Shown here: positions 24,483-32,768 of the stretch, in pieces
Layout of the letters: the number at the start of each line of letters is the position of its first letter
Position numbering within the stretch: the first letter of the stretch is position 1
NCBI RefSeq assembly: GCF_015594725.1
Contig: NZ_JADNRC010000009.1
Span: forward strand, 62,001 to 126,000
DNA length: 64,000 bases
Direction: 5' to 3'
Source: Flavobacterium sp. ALJ2
Lineage (GTDB): Bacteria; Bacteroidota; Bacteroidia; Flavobacteriales; Flavobacteriaceae
The notes under the pieces: model-generated
Seen by the model: the letters and a program-made list of their open reading frames with translations, nothing else
Told to the model about the DNA's origin: nothing
Database searches by the model: none
Translations under genes and position numbers: made by a program

Positions 24483-24551
24483 CTACAATAGTATCTCTGC
24501 GGAATACTCCGGCATCTTACAAGACATCATATTGTTAACAGTAAATTTCAT
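24483..24551 (-). CDS. Leader peptide L3 (22 aa) of the TonB receptor attenuator
   Basis: The ATG at 24551 opens a 22-codon ORF reading MKFTVNNMMSCKMPEYSAE followed by ILL, stop TAG. Met occurs at 1, 8, 9 and 13 and Cys at 11. TGTAAGATG is shared with the metY leader L2, and its CCGGAG-N3-TTCCGCAGAGA stretch is shared with leader L4. It starts about 20 bp after a promoter with the same TTGG-N19 layout as those of L2 and L4. Low overall coding content makes this a candidate rather than a certainty. Confidence 0.62.
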   Translation of the reverse strand: MKFTVNNMMSCKMPEYSAEILL

Positions 24552-24571
24552 TTTCTTTTGTTTTGTTGGGG

Positions 24572-24602
24572 CAAATTTGCGAACTTTTTTTAAGTCTACC
24601 AA
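24572..24602 (-). promoter_or_regulatory. Promoter of the L3/TonB receptor unit
   Basis: The minus strand reads TTGG, a 19-bp spacer, then CAAATTTG, one base from consensus. It is divergent from the metK promoter at 24692-24720, with about 90 bp between them. Confidence 0.65.
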
Positions 24603-24691
24603 ACAAATATCTATTTATTTTCTAAACTCTATAGAACAAGTCGAATATGTTAAATTTTCGCATATTAAATTAAAAAAACAAAATATTAAAT

Positions 24692-24720
24692 TTGCAATTC
24701 AAAATGGTTTTATACCTTTG
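24692..24720 (+). promoter_or_regulatory. metK promoter
   Basis: TTG, an 18-bp spacer and TACCTTTG match the Bacteroidota consensus exactly. Transcription should start near 24727, just before the first stem of the SAM-II-like aptamer. This supports both calls. Confidence 0.8.
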
Positions 24721-24730
24721 CACCCGAATA

Positions 24731-24848
24731 CAGAGGAAAAATTTGAACTGATTGCAACCTCTTCATAATGAAATCATTCATTATGGATGCTGAAAGATTT
24801 TCATTTCAGTATTAAAAAATGCTAAAGCAGGAATCCTCCTTTAGCATT
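24731..24848 (+). promoter_or_regulatory. SAM-II-like riboswitch with long internal loops, plus competing hairpin, before metK
   Basis: Stem P1 is AGAGG (24732-24736) with CCTCT (24758-24762). Its loop reads ATTTGAACTGATTGCAA, close to the SAM-II loop AUUUAACCGUAUUGCAA. The conserved 3' strand appears as ATGCTAAAGCAGG (24819-24831), matching the GCUAAA-AGG block. Two extra hairpins (around 24763-24784 and 24789-24808) are inserted between, as in long-loop SAM-II variants of Bacteroidota. AATGCTAAAG (24818-24827) also pairs perfectly with CTTTAGCATT (24839-24848). That hairpin would be mutually exclusive with the aptamer and may be the expression platform. Pseudoknot pairs were judged by eye. 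Confidence 0.75.
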
Positions 24849-24902
24849 TCCAGCAATTATTTTTTACCTCGCTTAATTTTATAATTTAATTTAATAAATA
24901 TT

Positions 24903-26153
24903 ATGGCTTATTTATTTACGTCAGAATCTGTTAGCGAAGGACATCCCGACAAAGTTGCGGATCAAATCTCGGATGCATTAATTGATAATTTTCTAGCATT
25001 TGATGCAGATTCTAAAGTGGCATGCGAAACTTTAGTAACAACTGGACAAGTAATATTGGCTGGTGAAGTAAAATCAAATACCTATTTGGATGTACAGCAA
25101 ATCGCTCGCGATGTAATCAGAAAAATTGGTTATACGAAAAGTGAATATATGTTTGAGGCAAACTCTTGCGGAATTCTATCTGCTATTCACGAACAATCTG
25201 CAGACATCAATCAGGGTGTTGACAGAGCAAATCCTGAAGAGCAAGGAGCTGGTGATCAAGGTATGATGTTTGGTTATGCAACTAACGAAACTGAAAATTA
25301 TATGCCTTTGGCACTTGATTTATCTCATAAATTATTACAAGAATTAGCAATTTTAAGACGTGAGAACAAAGAAATCACTTATTTACGTCCTGATGCTAAA
25401 TCTCAAGTTACATTAGAATACAGTGATGACAATAAGCCAACACGTATCGATGCAATTGTAATATCTACTCAACACGATGATTTTGATGAAGAAGCTACAA
25501 TGCTTGCTAAAATCAAAAAAGATATTATCGAAATTCTTATTCCAAGAATTATCGCTAAAAATCCTACTCACGCGCATTTATTCAACGATAAAATTCAATA
25601 TCATATTAACCCAACAGGAAAATTCGTAATTGGAGGTCCTCATGGAGATACTGGATTAACAGGAAGAAAAATCATTGTAGATACTTACGGTGGTAAAGGA
25701 GCTCACGGTGGTGGTGCATTCTCTGGTAAAGACCCAAGTAAAGTAGATAGAAGTGCTGCTTATGCAACACGTCATATCGCTAAAAACTTAGTTGCTGCTG
25801 GTATTGCTGATGAAATCTTAGTACAAGTTTCTTATGCAATTGGAGTTGCAAAACCAATGGGTATTTTCATTGATACTTACGGAACTTCTAAAGTGAACTT
25901 AACTAATGGTGAAATTGCTAAAAAAGTAGAAGCTTTATTTGATATGCGTCCTTACTTTATTGAGCAACGTTTAAAATTAAGAAACCCTATTTATAGCGAA
26001 ACTGCTGCTTACGGACACATGGGTCGTAAACCAGAAGTTGTAACTAAAACATTTTTCGCTCCAGGTGGAAACGAAAAAACGGTTACTGTTGAGTTATTTA
26101 CATGGGAAAAACTTGATTTTGTTGATCAGGTAAAAGCTGCATTTGGATTGTAA
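24903..26153 (+). CDS. metK: S-adenosylmethionine synthetase
   Basis: This 416-residue enzyme makes SAM from Met and ATP. Near-invariant segments are [21 protein letters not shown] at the N terminus, [12 protein letters not shown] near residue 118 and the P-loop-like [21 protein letters not shown] near residue 245. [19 protein letters not shown] follows. The 5' UTR of about 170 nt holds the SAM-II-like element, giving direct product feedback. Expression is monocistronic, with a terminator at 26216-26256. Confidence 0.98.
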   Translation: MAYLFTSESVSEGHPDKVADQISDALIDNFLAFDADSKVACETLVTTGQVILAGEVKSNTYLDVQQIARDVIRKIGYTKSEYMFEANSCGILSAIHEQSADINQGVDRANPEEQGAGDQGMMFGYATNETENYMPLALDLSHKLLQELAILRRENKEITYLRPDAKSQVTLEYSDDNKPTRIDAIVISTQHDDFDEEATMLAKIKKDIIEILIPRIIAKNPTHAHLFNDKIQYHINPTGKFVIGGPHGDTGLTGRKIIVDTYGGKGAHGGGAFSGKDPSKVDRSAAYATRHIAKNLVAAGIADEILVQVSYAIGVAKPMGIFIDTYGTSKVNLTNGEIAKKVEALFDMRPYFIEQRLKLRNPIYSETAAYGHMGRKPEVVTKTFFAPGGNEKTVTVELFTWEKLDFVDQVKAAFGL

Positions 26154-26215
26154 TTTTAGCCTATTAGACTAACTTAGATTGTTAATTTTTTTGACAACTA
26201 CTTAACTTTAAACAT

Positions 26216-26256
26216 AAAAAGCCCAATTTCTAATTTTAGAGATTGGGCTTTATTTT
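26216..26256. terminator. Bidirectional terminator between metK and the M28 peptidase gene
   Basis: AGCCCAAT and ATTGGGCT form a stem with A-rich and T-rich flanks on the two sides. It can serve both convergent genes. Confidence 0.85.
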
Positions 26257-26267
26257 AATAAACTTTT

Positions 26268-27734
26268 TTATCTTTCTAATTGCACATTAGGCAATGTTTT
26301 AGGACGATATGCATCATTTGATAAAATCCAGCCTGTGCGATACATCCATTCGGTCATTTTTCGCAATTTTACATAATCAATCTTTTCAGATTCATCCATC
26401 GGAGTATGATATTCACTGTGCAAAACACTTGTGAAAAAAACTGCCGGTATTCCTTTGCGCGCATAAGGTAAATGATCTGAACGGAAGTAAAAATACTCTG
26501 GATGCTCTGGTCTATCCCATAATTTATCCAATTCAAATTTTGGTCCTTCATCATTTGCTCTTTTAGCTATGTTAACCAAATCTGAAGAGTTTTCATGTGG
26601 TGGAGTAGAACCTAAAAGGGCAGCTTGATTTACATTATTCCTTCCAATCATATCTCCATTTAATACTGCAACGATATCCTTTTCTGGAACTGTTGGATGG
26701 GATGCATACCATCTTGAGCCTAATAATCCTCGTTCTTCTGATCCATGAAATACAAATAAAGCTGTTCTTTTTCCAGGTTGTTTTTTATAGGCTCTTGCAA
26801 TCGCTAACATTGCAACACATGTACTGGCATTATCATCTGCTCCATTATAAATAGAATCCTGACCATATTTTTGTCTTACTCCATCATGATCCTGATGTCC
26901 GCTAAAAAGGACATACTCATTTTTTAATTTAGGATCTGTTCCTTCTACTATTCCAATCACGTTCACTGATGGGTATTTATAGGTCTCTGAAACTACTTCT
27001 GTAGACAATTTGTCCTTAGTACTTTTTAAATAGGCTAATTGATCATTATGCACCCAAAAAACGGGTATTGTTCCTCCTATTTTATCCCGAAAACCTTCTA
27101 TTCCATATATACCTCTTGTCATTTGCGGTTCTACTTGTGACCAGCTTTCTTCTGCTAACTGATCTGCAACCATAATAAGAGCGACTGCTCCTTTTTTGAC
27201 TACAAGATCATAATATTTATTTCTCACTAAACCAGGGTAGCGCCTATCAAAAAGAGAAATATCATCTGCAATTCCTTCTTTTGAAGCCAATAAAACAACT
27301 GCTTTTCCTTTTATATCTGCTTTCTCAATTTCTTCTTTTGTTGCTGCTCCCAAATATAATAATGGTGCATCAACTTTCGCATTTGTGGTTTCTGCTACTA
27401 GAACGTCTTTCCACAATTTATATTCTTTTTGACCAATTATAAATTTTGTATTTGGTGTAACCTGATGTCTGTACAAATCAAAAAACTGAAAATAAGTTCC
27501 ATCATCTCCTAATGGTGCCATTCCTGCCTCTTTAGCTTTGTTCGCTAGCCACATTGACACTTTTAACTCATCTAGAGTTCCTGCTTCACGACCATTAAAA
27601 TGATCTCCTGCCATCAGAAACATATCTGTTCTAAGATCTTTATCTGTAATTGCCGAAACTAAAGGTTTCTTAATTGCTTGCGAGAAAACTACTCCGGAAT
27701 AAGTAAGCAAAACGAGGATAATTATTTTTTTCAT
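26268..27734 (-). CDS. Secreted M28-family metallopeptidase
   Basis: This 488-residue protein has a signal peptide MKKIIILVLLTYSGVVFSQA, a PA-type insert in the first half (KGKAVVLLASKEG) and the M28 zinc ligands. These are YVLFSGHQDHDG (His), YNGADDNASTCVAMLAIARAY (bridging Asp), FHGSEERGLLGS (Glu-Glu), LNGDMIG (Asp) and VLHSEYHTPMDE (His). It is likely an aminopeptidase-type exopeptidase in periplasm or exported. It stands alone. Confidence 0.92.
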   Translation of the reverse strand: MKKIIILVLLTYSGVVFSQAIKKPLVSAITDKDLRTDMFLMAGDHFNGREAGTLDELKVSMWLANKAKEAGMAPLGDDGTYFQFFDLYRHQVTPNTKFIIGQKEYKLWKDVLVAETTNAKVDAPLLYLGAATKEEIEKADIKGKAVVLLASKEGIADDISLFDRRYPGLVRNKYYDLVVKKGAVALIMVADQLAEESWSQVEPQMTRGIYGIEGFRDKIGGTIPVFWVHNDQLAYLKSTKDKLSTEVVSETYKYPSVNVIGIVEGTDPKLKNEYVLFSGHQDHDGVRQKYGQDSIYNGADDNASTCVAMLAIARAYKKQPGKRTALFVFHGSEERGLLGSRWYASHPTVPEKDIVAVLNGDMIGRNNVNQAALLGSTPPHENSSDLVNIAKRANDEGPKFELDKLWDRPEHPEYFYFRSDHLPYARKGIPAVFFTSVLHSEYHTPMDESEKIDYVKLRKMTEWMYRTGWILSNDAYRPKTLPNVQLER

Positions 27735-27970
27735 ACATTTTAATTTTATAATTCAAACTTAGTGATTTAATAAGAAAAAAGACTTATCTATGTTTAAATG
27801 TCTAAAAAACACTAACAACATATTTTATTCCTATTTAAGATTAAAGATTATTAACTTAAAAAGCCGTTCTATACCTATTAACAATACAAATAATTATGTT
27901 AAAGCAAATAACAAATGCGTTTTTTTGTAATTTTACTCACTAAAATTAGAACTATTAAAAACAAACGATA

Positions 27971-28774
27971 ATGTATAAAAATTTGATATTTCTGATTCTT
28001 ATTAGCTCATTTTCAACAACTTTTTCTCAGGATAAAAAAATCCAAATTTCTACAATAAATAGCATAACCTTTGATGCGGATCAATTTTTAGGAATTGATT
28101 CTTTTGGTTTTTCTTATTTAATAAAAAATAATCGTTTTATTAAATCCAACGGCAAAGATGCTTACGAATATAAAAACATCTCTTTAGGAAAAATCACTAA
28201 GATCGATATAGAAAATCCCCTTAAAGTGGTTCTATTTTATGAAGATTTCAATACAGTAATTTTACTTGACAATCAATTCAACGAAACAAATAGAATTAAT
28301 TTTTCAAAAAACACAACCCCTATCCTTGCTTCTAGAATTGGAATTGCTTCACAAAACCAACTTTGGGTTTTCAATACATTAAACCAACAAATAGGTCTTT
28401 ATAATTATTTAAAAGATGAGTATAAAACCGTTTCAACACCTCTTTTAGAAAATATAAAATACTATCAATCGAATTTCAACGTTTTTTACTGGATAGATGA
28501 AGAGAACAATTGGTTTTCATGTGACATTTTTGGGAAAGTTGTTGCTTTAGGAAAAATACCTGATTTTGATGATTTAACTATTTTGAACAATCATCAATAC
28601 ATCTTTAAAAAGACTAATTTGTTGTTTTTTAAAGATATCAGTAGCCCCGAATTGGGAAATCTACTGCAAATTGAAATTTCAGAAAAAACGTTTGGAAATT
28701 TCCACTACAAAGACCAAATTTTATCTATTTTTACATTTGGAGAAATTACAAATTATAAAATCATAATACCGTAA
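27971..28774 (+). CDS. Secreted protein of unknown function preceding the deoxynucleoside kinase
   Basis: This 267-residue protein begins with a signal peptide MYKNLIFLILISSFSTTFSQ. The remainder shows repeated short beta segments (FLGIDSFGFSYLIKNNRF, NQLWVFNTLNQQIGLYNY, ENNWFSCDIFGKVVALGKIPD) suggestive of a propeller-like fold. I do not recognise a catalytic motif. Its stop overlaps the next start (TAATG). It is thus translationally coupled to the kinase gene, though no functional relation is obvious. Confidence 0.85.
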   Translation: MYKNLIFLILISSFSTTFSQDKKIQISTINSITFDADQFLGIDSFGFSYLIKNNRFIKSNGKDAYEYKNISLGKITKIDIENPLKVVLFYEDFNTVILLDNQFNETNRINFSKNTTPILASRIGIASQNQLWVFNTLNQQIGLYNYLKDEYKTVSTPLLENIKYYQSNFNVFYWIDEENNWFSCDIFGKVVALGKIPDFDDLTILNNHQYIFKKTNLLFFKDISSPELGNLLQIEISEKTFGNFHYKDQILSIFTFGEITNYKIIIP

Positions 28775-29388
28775 TGCACATAGCAATAGCAGGAAACATA
28801 GGCGCAGGGAAAACAACTCTAACCAAATTACTGGCCAAACATTTCAAGTGGGAGCCCCATTTTGAGGATGTGGTTGACAATCCATATTTGGATGATTTTT
28901 ACCATCAAATGGAGCGTTGGTCGTTTAATTTGCAAATTTATTTCTTAAACAGTCGATTTCGTCAAGTGCAACAGATTCGTGAAAGTGGTAAAAAAGTTAT
29001 TCAAGATAGAACCATTTATGAAGATGCCTATATTTTTGCCCCCAATTTGTATTCTATGGGATTAATGACAAGTCGTGATTTCCAGAATTACACTTCCTTG
29101 TTTGAACTAATGGAAACATTGGTAAAACCACCCGATTTATTAATTTATCTAAGAAGTTCTATTCCTAACTTAGTGGGACAAATTCATAAACGCGGTCGCG
29201 AATACGAGAACTCTATCTCTATTGATTATTTGAGCCGTTTGAACGAAAGATATGAAGCTTGGGTTCAAACATACACCAAAGGAAAACTTTTAATAATTGA
29301 TGTTGACAATATAAACTTTGTAGACAATCCTGAAGATTTAGGAGATATCATTAATAGAATTGATGCCGAACTAAACGGATTATTTTAG
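28774..29388 (+). CDS. Deoxynucleoside kinase
   Basis: This 204-residue protein has the P-loop GNIGAGKTTLTKLLAKHF at residues 7-24. VVDNPYLDDFYHQMERWSFNLQIYFLNSRF follows, typical of the dNK/dGK family, and DRTIYEDAYIFA supplies the catalytic/lid acidic residues. It phosphorylates deoxynucleosides for salvage. Nucleoside specificity is not readable here. Start and upstream stop overlap by one base. Confidence 0.93.
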   Translation: MHIAIAGNIGAGKTTLTKLLAKHFKWEPHFEDVVDNPYLDDFYHQMERWSFNLQIYFLNSRFRQVQQIRESGKKVIQDRTIYEDAYIFAPNLYSMGLMTSRDFQNYTSLFELMETLVKPPDLLIYLRSSIPNLVGQIHKRGREYENSISIDYLSRLNERYEAWVQTYTKGKLLIIDVDNINFVDNPEDLGDIINRIDAELNGLF

Positions 29389-29402
29389 AAACAATTACAA
29401 TA

Positions 29403-29432
29403 AAAAATGCCTCTAAATTTAGAGGCATTTTT
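29403..29432. terminator. Bidirectional terminator between dNK and hppA
   Basis: AAAAATGCCTCTAAATT and its exact complement form a perfect palindromic hairpin with T-runs on both strands, between convergent genes. Confidence 0.88.
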
Positions 29433-29460
29433 GTTTCTATAACTCTAATAAATCCTTTAT

Positions 29461-32016
29461 TTATTTTAAGGCATCAATTTGAGCATTCACTTCTGCTTCA
29501 GTGCCTTTAAATGTTTTTGTGTCAACCTTTCCATTCGTTGTGGTTATAACTGTCCCTACAACCTGTCCATTCACATTTACAATTTCAACACGAACCGCAT
29601 CTGTTTTTGTGTATTTTGTTGTATCAAAACAATCGGTTCTTTTATAAAGGTATTTTCCGTTTGCATCGTAATTTGCTAAACATTTTGCAGTTTCTTCTGG
29701 GCTACATCCTTTTTCTTTACACATTTGTGCACATTCTTCTCTAGTCATTGTTGCCATTTTAGACCTATCACATTTTGAATGTCCGCCATGCATTTCAGTT
29801 TTTGCACAACAAGAACCTCCTGCTGCCATTCCTGAAGCCGAATGTCCTTCGCCCAATATCGGAGCAATTACTAATCCGATCAAACAAGTTAGTTTTATCA
29901 AAATGTTCATCGATGGCCCTGATGTATCTTTAAATGGATCTCCAACTGTATCTCCAGTCACGGCTGCTTTATGCGCATCTGAGCCTTTATAGGTCATTTC
30001 TCCATTAATAAGCACTCCTGCCTCAAAAGATTTTTTTGCATTATCCCAGGCTCCTCCTGCGTTATTCTGAAAAACTGCCCAAAGAACCCCTGAAACAGTT
30101 ACTCCAGCCATATAACCTCCGAGCATTTCGGCGATTAACTGGTTATTGCTTCCATAAACTAATTTTCCTAACAATACAATTGCAATAGGAAATCCAATTG
30201 TAAGGATTCCAGGAAGCATCATTTCGCGTAAAGCAGCTTTAGTCGAAATATCTACACATTTTGCATATTCTGGTTTTCCTGTTCCTTCCATAATTCCCGG
30301 AATTTCTCTAAACTGACGGCGCACTTCATATACCATGTCCATCGCAGCTTTACCAACAGAATTCATGGCCAAAGCTGAGAAAACCACAGGAATCATTCCA
30401 CCCACAAAAAGCATTGCCAAAACTGGTGCTTTAAAAATATTAATTCCGTCAATTCCTGTGAAGGTTACATATGCAGCAAACAATGCTAATGAAGTTAATG
30501 CTGCTGAAGCAATTGCAAATCCTTTTCCTGTTGCCGCTGTAGTATTTCCTACTGAATCTAGAATATCTGTTCTTGTACGTACCTCTTTTGGTAATTCACT
30601 CATTTCGGCAATTCCACCAGCATTATCCGATATTGGTCCAAAAGCATCAATAGCTAATTGCATTGCTGTTGTTGCCATCATTGCTGATGCTGCTAATGCT
30701 ACTCCGTAAAACCCAGCTAACGCATAAGAAATCCAAATTGCAGCAGCAAATAATAATACTGTTGGAAAAGTAGAAATCATTCCAGTTGCTAAACCTGCAA
30801 TTACGTTTGTTCCAGCTCCTGTAGATGATTTTTGCACAATTGCCAATACTGGTTTTGTACCTAATCCCGTATAATATTCGGTTACTGAAGAAATTGCTCC
30901 TCCTACAATTAATCCAACAATAGTGGCATAAAAAACACGCATTGAAGAAATATCTTTAGAACCTTCTCCAAAGAAACTCATCGTCATCGTTTCTGGCAAC
31001 ATATATTGTACTAAAAAGAAACATGCAATCGCTGTTAAAACAATCGAAACCCAGTTTCCTATATTCAATGCTTTTTGCACTTGTGCTTCCTTTGCATTAT
31101 CGTCAGAAATTTTTACCAATGTCGTTCCTATAATAGAGAATAAAATTCCGAAACCTGCAATTGCCATTGGTAATAAAATTGGTCCTATACCTCCAAAAGC
31201 ATCTTGAATGTTTCCACCCATATCTTTTATTACATAATTCCCAAGAACCATTGCTGCTAAAACCGTTGCTACATACGATCCAAATAAATCGGCTCCCATT
31301 CCTGCTACATCTCCAACATTATCACCAACATTATCGGCAATTGTAGCTGGATTACGAGGGTCATCTTCTGGAATTCCTGCTTCAATTTTACCTACTAAAT
31401 CTGCTCCTACATCGGCAGCTTTGGTGTAAATACCTCCACCAACTCTTGCAAATAATGCAATTGATTCTGCTCCTAATGAAAACCCTGCTAATGTTTCAAG
31501 AACCTTAGTCATATCTTCAGATGAAGTCCAAACTCCATTCATAAATACCTGAAAAAATACTATAAAAAAACCGGTTAACCCTAAAACAGCTAATCCGGCA
31601 ACTCCTAATCCCATAACGGTTCCACCGCCGAAAGATACTTTTAATGCTTGTGGCAAACTGGTTCTTGCCGCTTGCGTTGTTCTAACATTAGTTTTTGTTG
31701 CTATTTTCATCCCCATATTTCCTGCTAATGCAGAGAAAAATGCTCCAAAAATAAAAGCTACAACTATTAATATATGTGTGGTGGGAACTATAAATGAAAT
31801 TCCCGCTAAAACAATACTTGCTCCAATTACAAAAAAGGTAAGCAATCGATACTCGGCTTTCAGAAAAGCTAATGCTCCTTCATAAATGTGGTCTGAAATA
31901 GCTTTCATCTTACCATCCCCAGCGTCTTGTTTTAACACCCAAGTCCTTTTTATTGCCATGAAAAGTAATCCTATAATTGCCATAACAATTGGCAAATAAA
32001 TCATAAATGCATTCAT
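29461..32016 (-). CDS. hppA: Membrane-bound ion-pumping pyrophosphatase with Cys-rich C-terminal extension
   Basis: This 851-residue protein is a 16-helix membrane pyrophosphatase that pumps Na+ and/or H+ using PPi. GAGIPEDDPRNPATIADNVGDNVGDVAGMGADLFGS (about residues 210-245) is the substrate/Mg site. GNTTAATGKGFA, with Ala and Gly at the key positions, suggests the K+-dependent class. After the last helix (about residue 735) come roughly 115 extra residues. They carry a Cys-rich stretch (GGSCCAKTEMHGGHSKC, TREECAQMCKEKGCSPEE) and a small beta-rich tail. With an outside C terminus this domain would be periplasmic. Typical family members of about 730-750 residues lack it. The soluble pyrophosphatase gene lies upstream. 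Confidence 0.95.
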   Translation of the reverse strand: MNAFMIYLPIVMAIIGLLFMAIKRTWVLKQDAGDGKMKAISDHIYEGALAFLKAEYRLLTFFVIGASIVLAGISFIVPTTHILIVVAFIFGAFFSALAGNMGMKIATKTNVRTTQAARTSLPQALKVSFGGGTVMGLGVAGLAVLGLTGFFIVFFQVFMNGVWTSSEDMTKVLETLAGFSLGAESIALFARVGGGIYTKAADVGADLVGKIEAGIPEDDPRNPATIADNVGDNVGDVAGMGADLFGSYVATVLAAMVLGNYVIKDMGGNIQDAFGGIGPILLPMAIAGFGILFSIIGTTLVKISDDNAKEAQVQKALNIGNWVSIVLTAIACFFLVQYMLPETMTMSFFGEGSKDISSMRVFYATIVGLIVGGAISSVTEYYTGLGTKPVLAIVQKSSTGAGTNVIAGLATGMISTFPTVLLFAAAIWISYALAGFYGVALAASAMMATTAMQLAIDAFGPISDNAGGIAEMSELPKEVRTRTDILDSVGNTTAATGKGFAIASAALTSLALFAAYVTFTGIDGINIFKAPVLAMLFVGGMIPVVFSALAMNSVGKAAMDMVYEVRRQFREIPGIMEGTGKPEYAKCVDISTKAALREMMLPGILTIGFPIAIVLLGKLVYGSNNQLIAEMLGGYMAGVTVSGVLWAVFQNNAGGAWDNAKKSFEAGVLINGEMTYKGSDAHKAAVTGDTVGDPFKDTSGPSMNILIKLTCLIGLVIAPILGEGHSASGMAAGGSCCAKTEMHGGHSKCDRSKMATMTREECAQMCKEKGCSPEETAKCLANYDANGKYLYKRTDCFDTTKYTKTDAVRVEIVNVNGQVVGTVITTTNGKVDTKTFKGTEAEVNAQIDALK

Positions 32017-32070
32017 AATATTTTAATGGTTTTGGTTAATAGTCAATAAACTAACAAAACGAATTTAAAC

Positions 32071-32106
32071 AAAAAAGCAATACTCTTAACAGAGTATTGC
32101 TTTTTT
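32071..32106. terminator. Terminator after ppa
   Basis: GCAATACTCT and AGAGTATTGC form a 10-bp stem with T-runs on either side. On the minus strand it follows the ppa stop at once and separates ppa from hppA. Confidence 0.85.
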
Positions 32107-32127
32107 TATAAAATATAGAGGGTAAAA

Positions 32128-32658
32128 TTATTTAATGCTAAATAATCCTTCTGGTTTATTTTCGATATCATCGAAACGTTTTGTACATTCTGCAATAATA
32201 GCGTATGCTTCGTTTACATCTCCCCAACCACCTACATCGACTTTTTTGTTTTCCAAATCTTTATAAACTTGAAAGAAATGCTCAATTTCTTTTACTAAGT
32301 GAGGATTCATATCTGATAAGTCATTTAATGAATTCCAGATTGGATCAGAAACTGGTACACAAATAATTTTCTCATCTGGTCCTTTATCATCTGCCATATG
32401 GAAAACACCAATTGGTTTTACTTCCATAACACATCCTGGAAAAGTTGGCTCATTTACCAAAACCAATACATCTAATGGATCACCATCAAGAGCTAAAGTT
32501 TCAGGAATGAAACCATAATCTGCTGGATACATCATTGAAGAGAACAACATTCTGTCGAAACGCATTCTTTTAATTTCAAAATCGTACTCGTATTTATTTC
32601 TGCTTCCTCTTGGTATTTCGATTAAAACATCGAAAGTTGTTAGTTTGTCTGCGGTCAT
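32128..32658 (-). CDS. ppa: Soluble inorganic pyrophosphatase (family I)
   Basis: This 176-residue cytosolic enzyme hydrolyses PPi. Active-site segments are VLIEIPRGSRNKYEYD at the start, MYPADYGFIPETLALDGDPLDVLVL (Asp cluster near residues 55-65) and DDKGPDEKIICVPVSDP. It is the usual length for prokaryotic PPases. It has its own strong promoter at 32693-32722 and is separated from the membrane pyrophosphatase gene by a terminator. The two PPi-consuming systems are thus neighbours but separately expressed. Confidence 0.97.
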   Translation of the reverse strand: MTADKLTTFDVLIEIPRGSRNKYEYDFEIKRMRFDRMLFSSMMYPADYGFIPETLALDGDPLDVLVLVNEPTFPGCVMEVKPIGVFHMADDKGPDEKIICVPVSDPIWNSLNDLSDMNPHLVKEIEHFFQVYKDLENKKVDVGGWGDVNEAYAIIAECTKRFDDIENKPEGLFSIK

Positions 32659-32692
32659 TTTTATTGTTTATTATTTTTCTTAATTTCGATTG

Positions 32693-32722
32693 CAAAAGTA
32701 GTCAAAGTATCCCTTTTTACAA
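32693..32722 (-). promoter_or_regulatory. ppa promoter
   Basis: The minus strand reads TTG, a 19-bp spacer, then TACTTTTG, an exact consensus match. It lies about 35 bp before the ppa start. Confidence 0.78.
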
Positions 32723-32768
32723 TGAAAAAATACGGTTATATCATCATTAAGTTTTAATAAACAAGCAA

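Noticed and set aside
24400..24768. 122-codon open frame on the + strand
   Set aside because: It runs antisense through the L3/T3 attenuator and across the metK promoter and aptamer. Its composition is low-complexity and it has no recognisable domain.
24818..24848. Hairpin before metK considered as a plain terminator
   Set aside because: It has no immediate T-run, and its 5' arm is the conserved GCTAAAG of the SAM-II-like aptamer. It is better read as part of the riboswitch.
30335..30709. 124-codon open frame antisense to hppA
   Set aside because: It is the complement of conserved membrane-pyrophosphatase codons; Ala/Ile-rich composition comes from the opposite strand.
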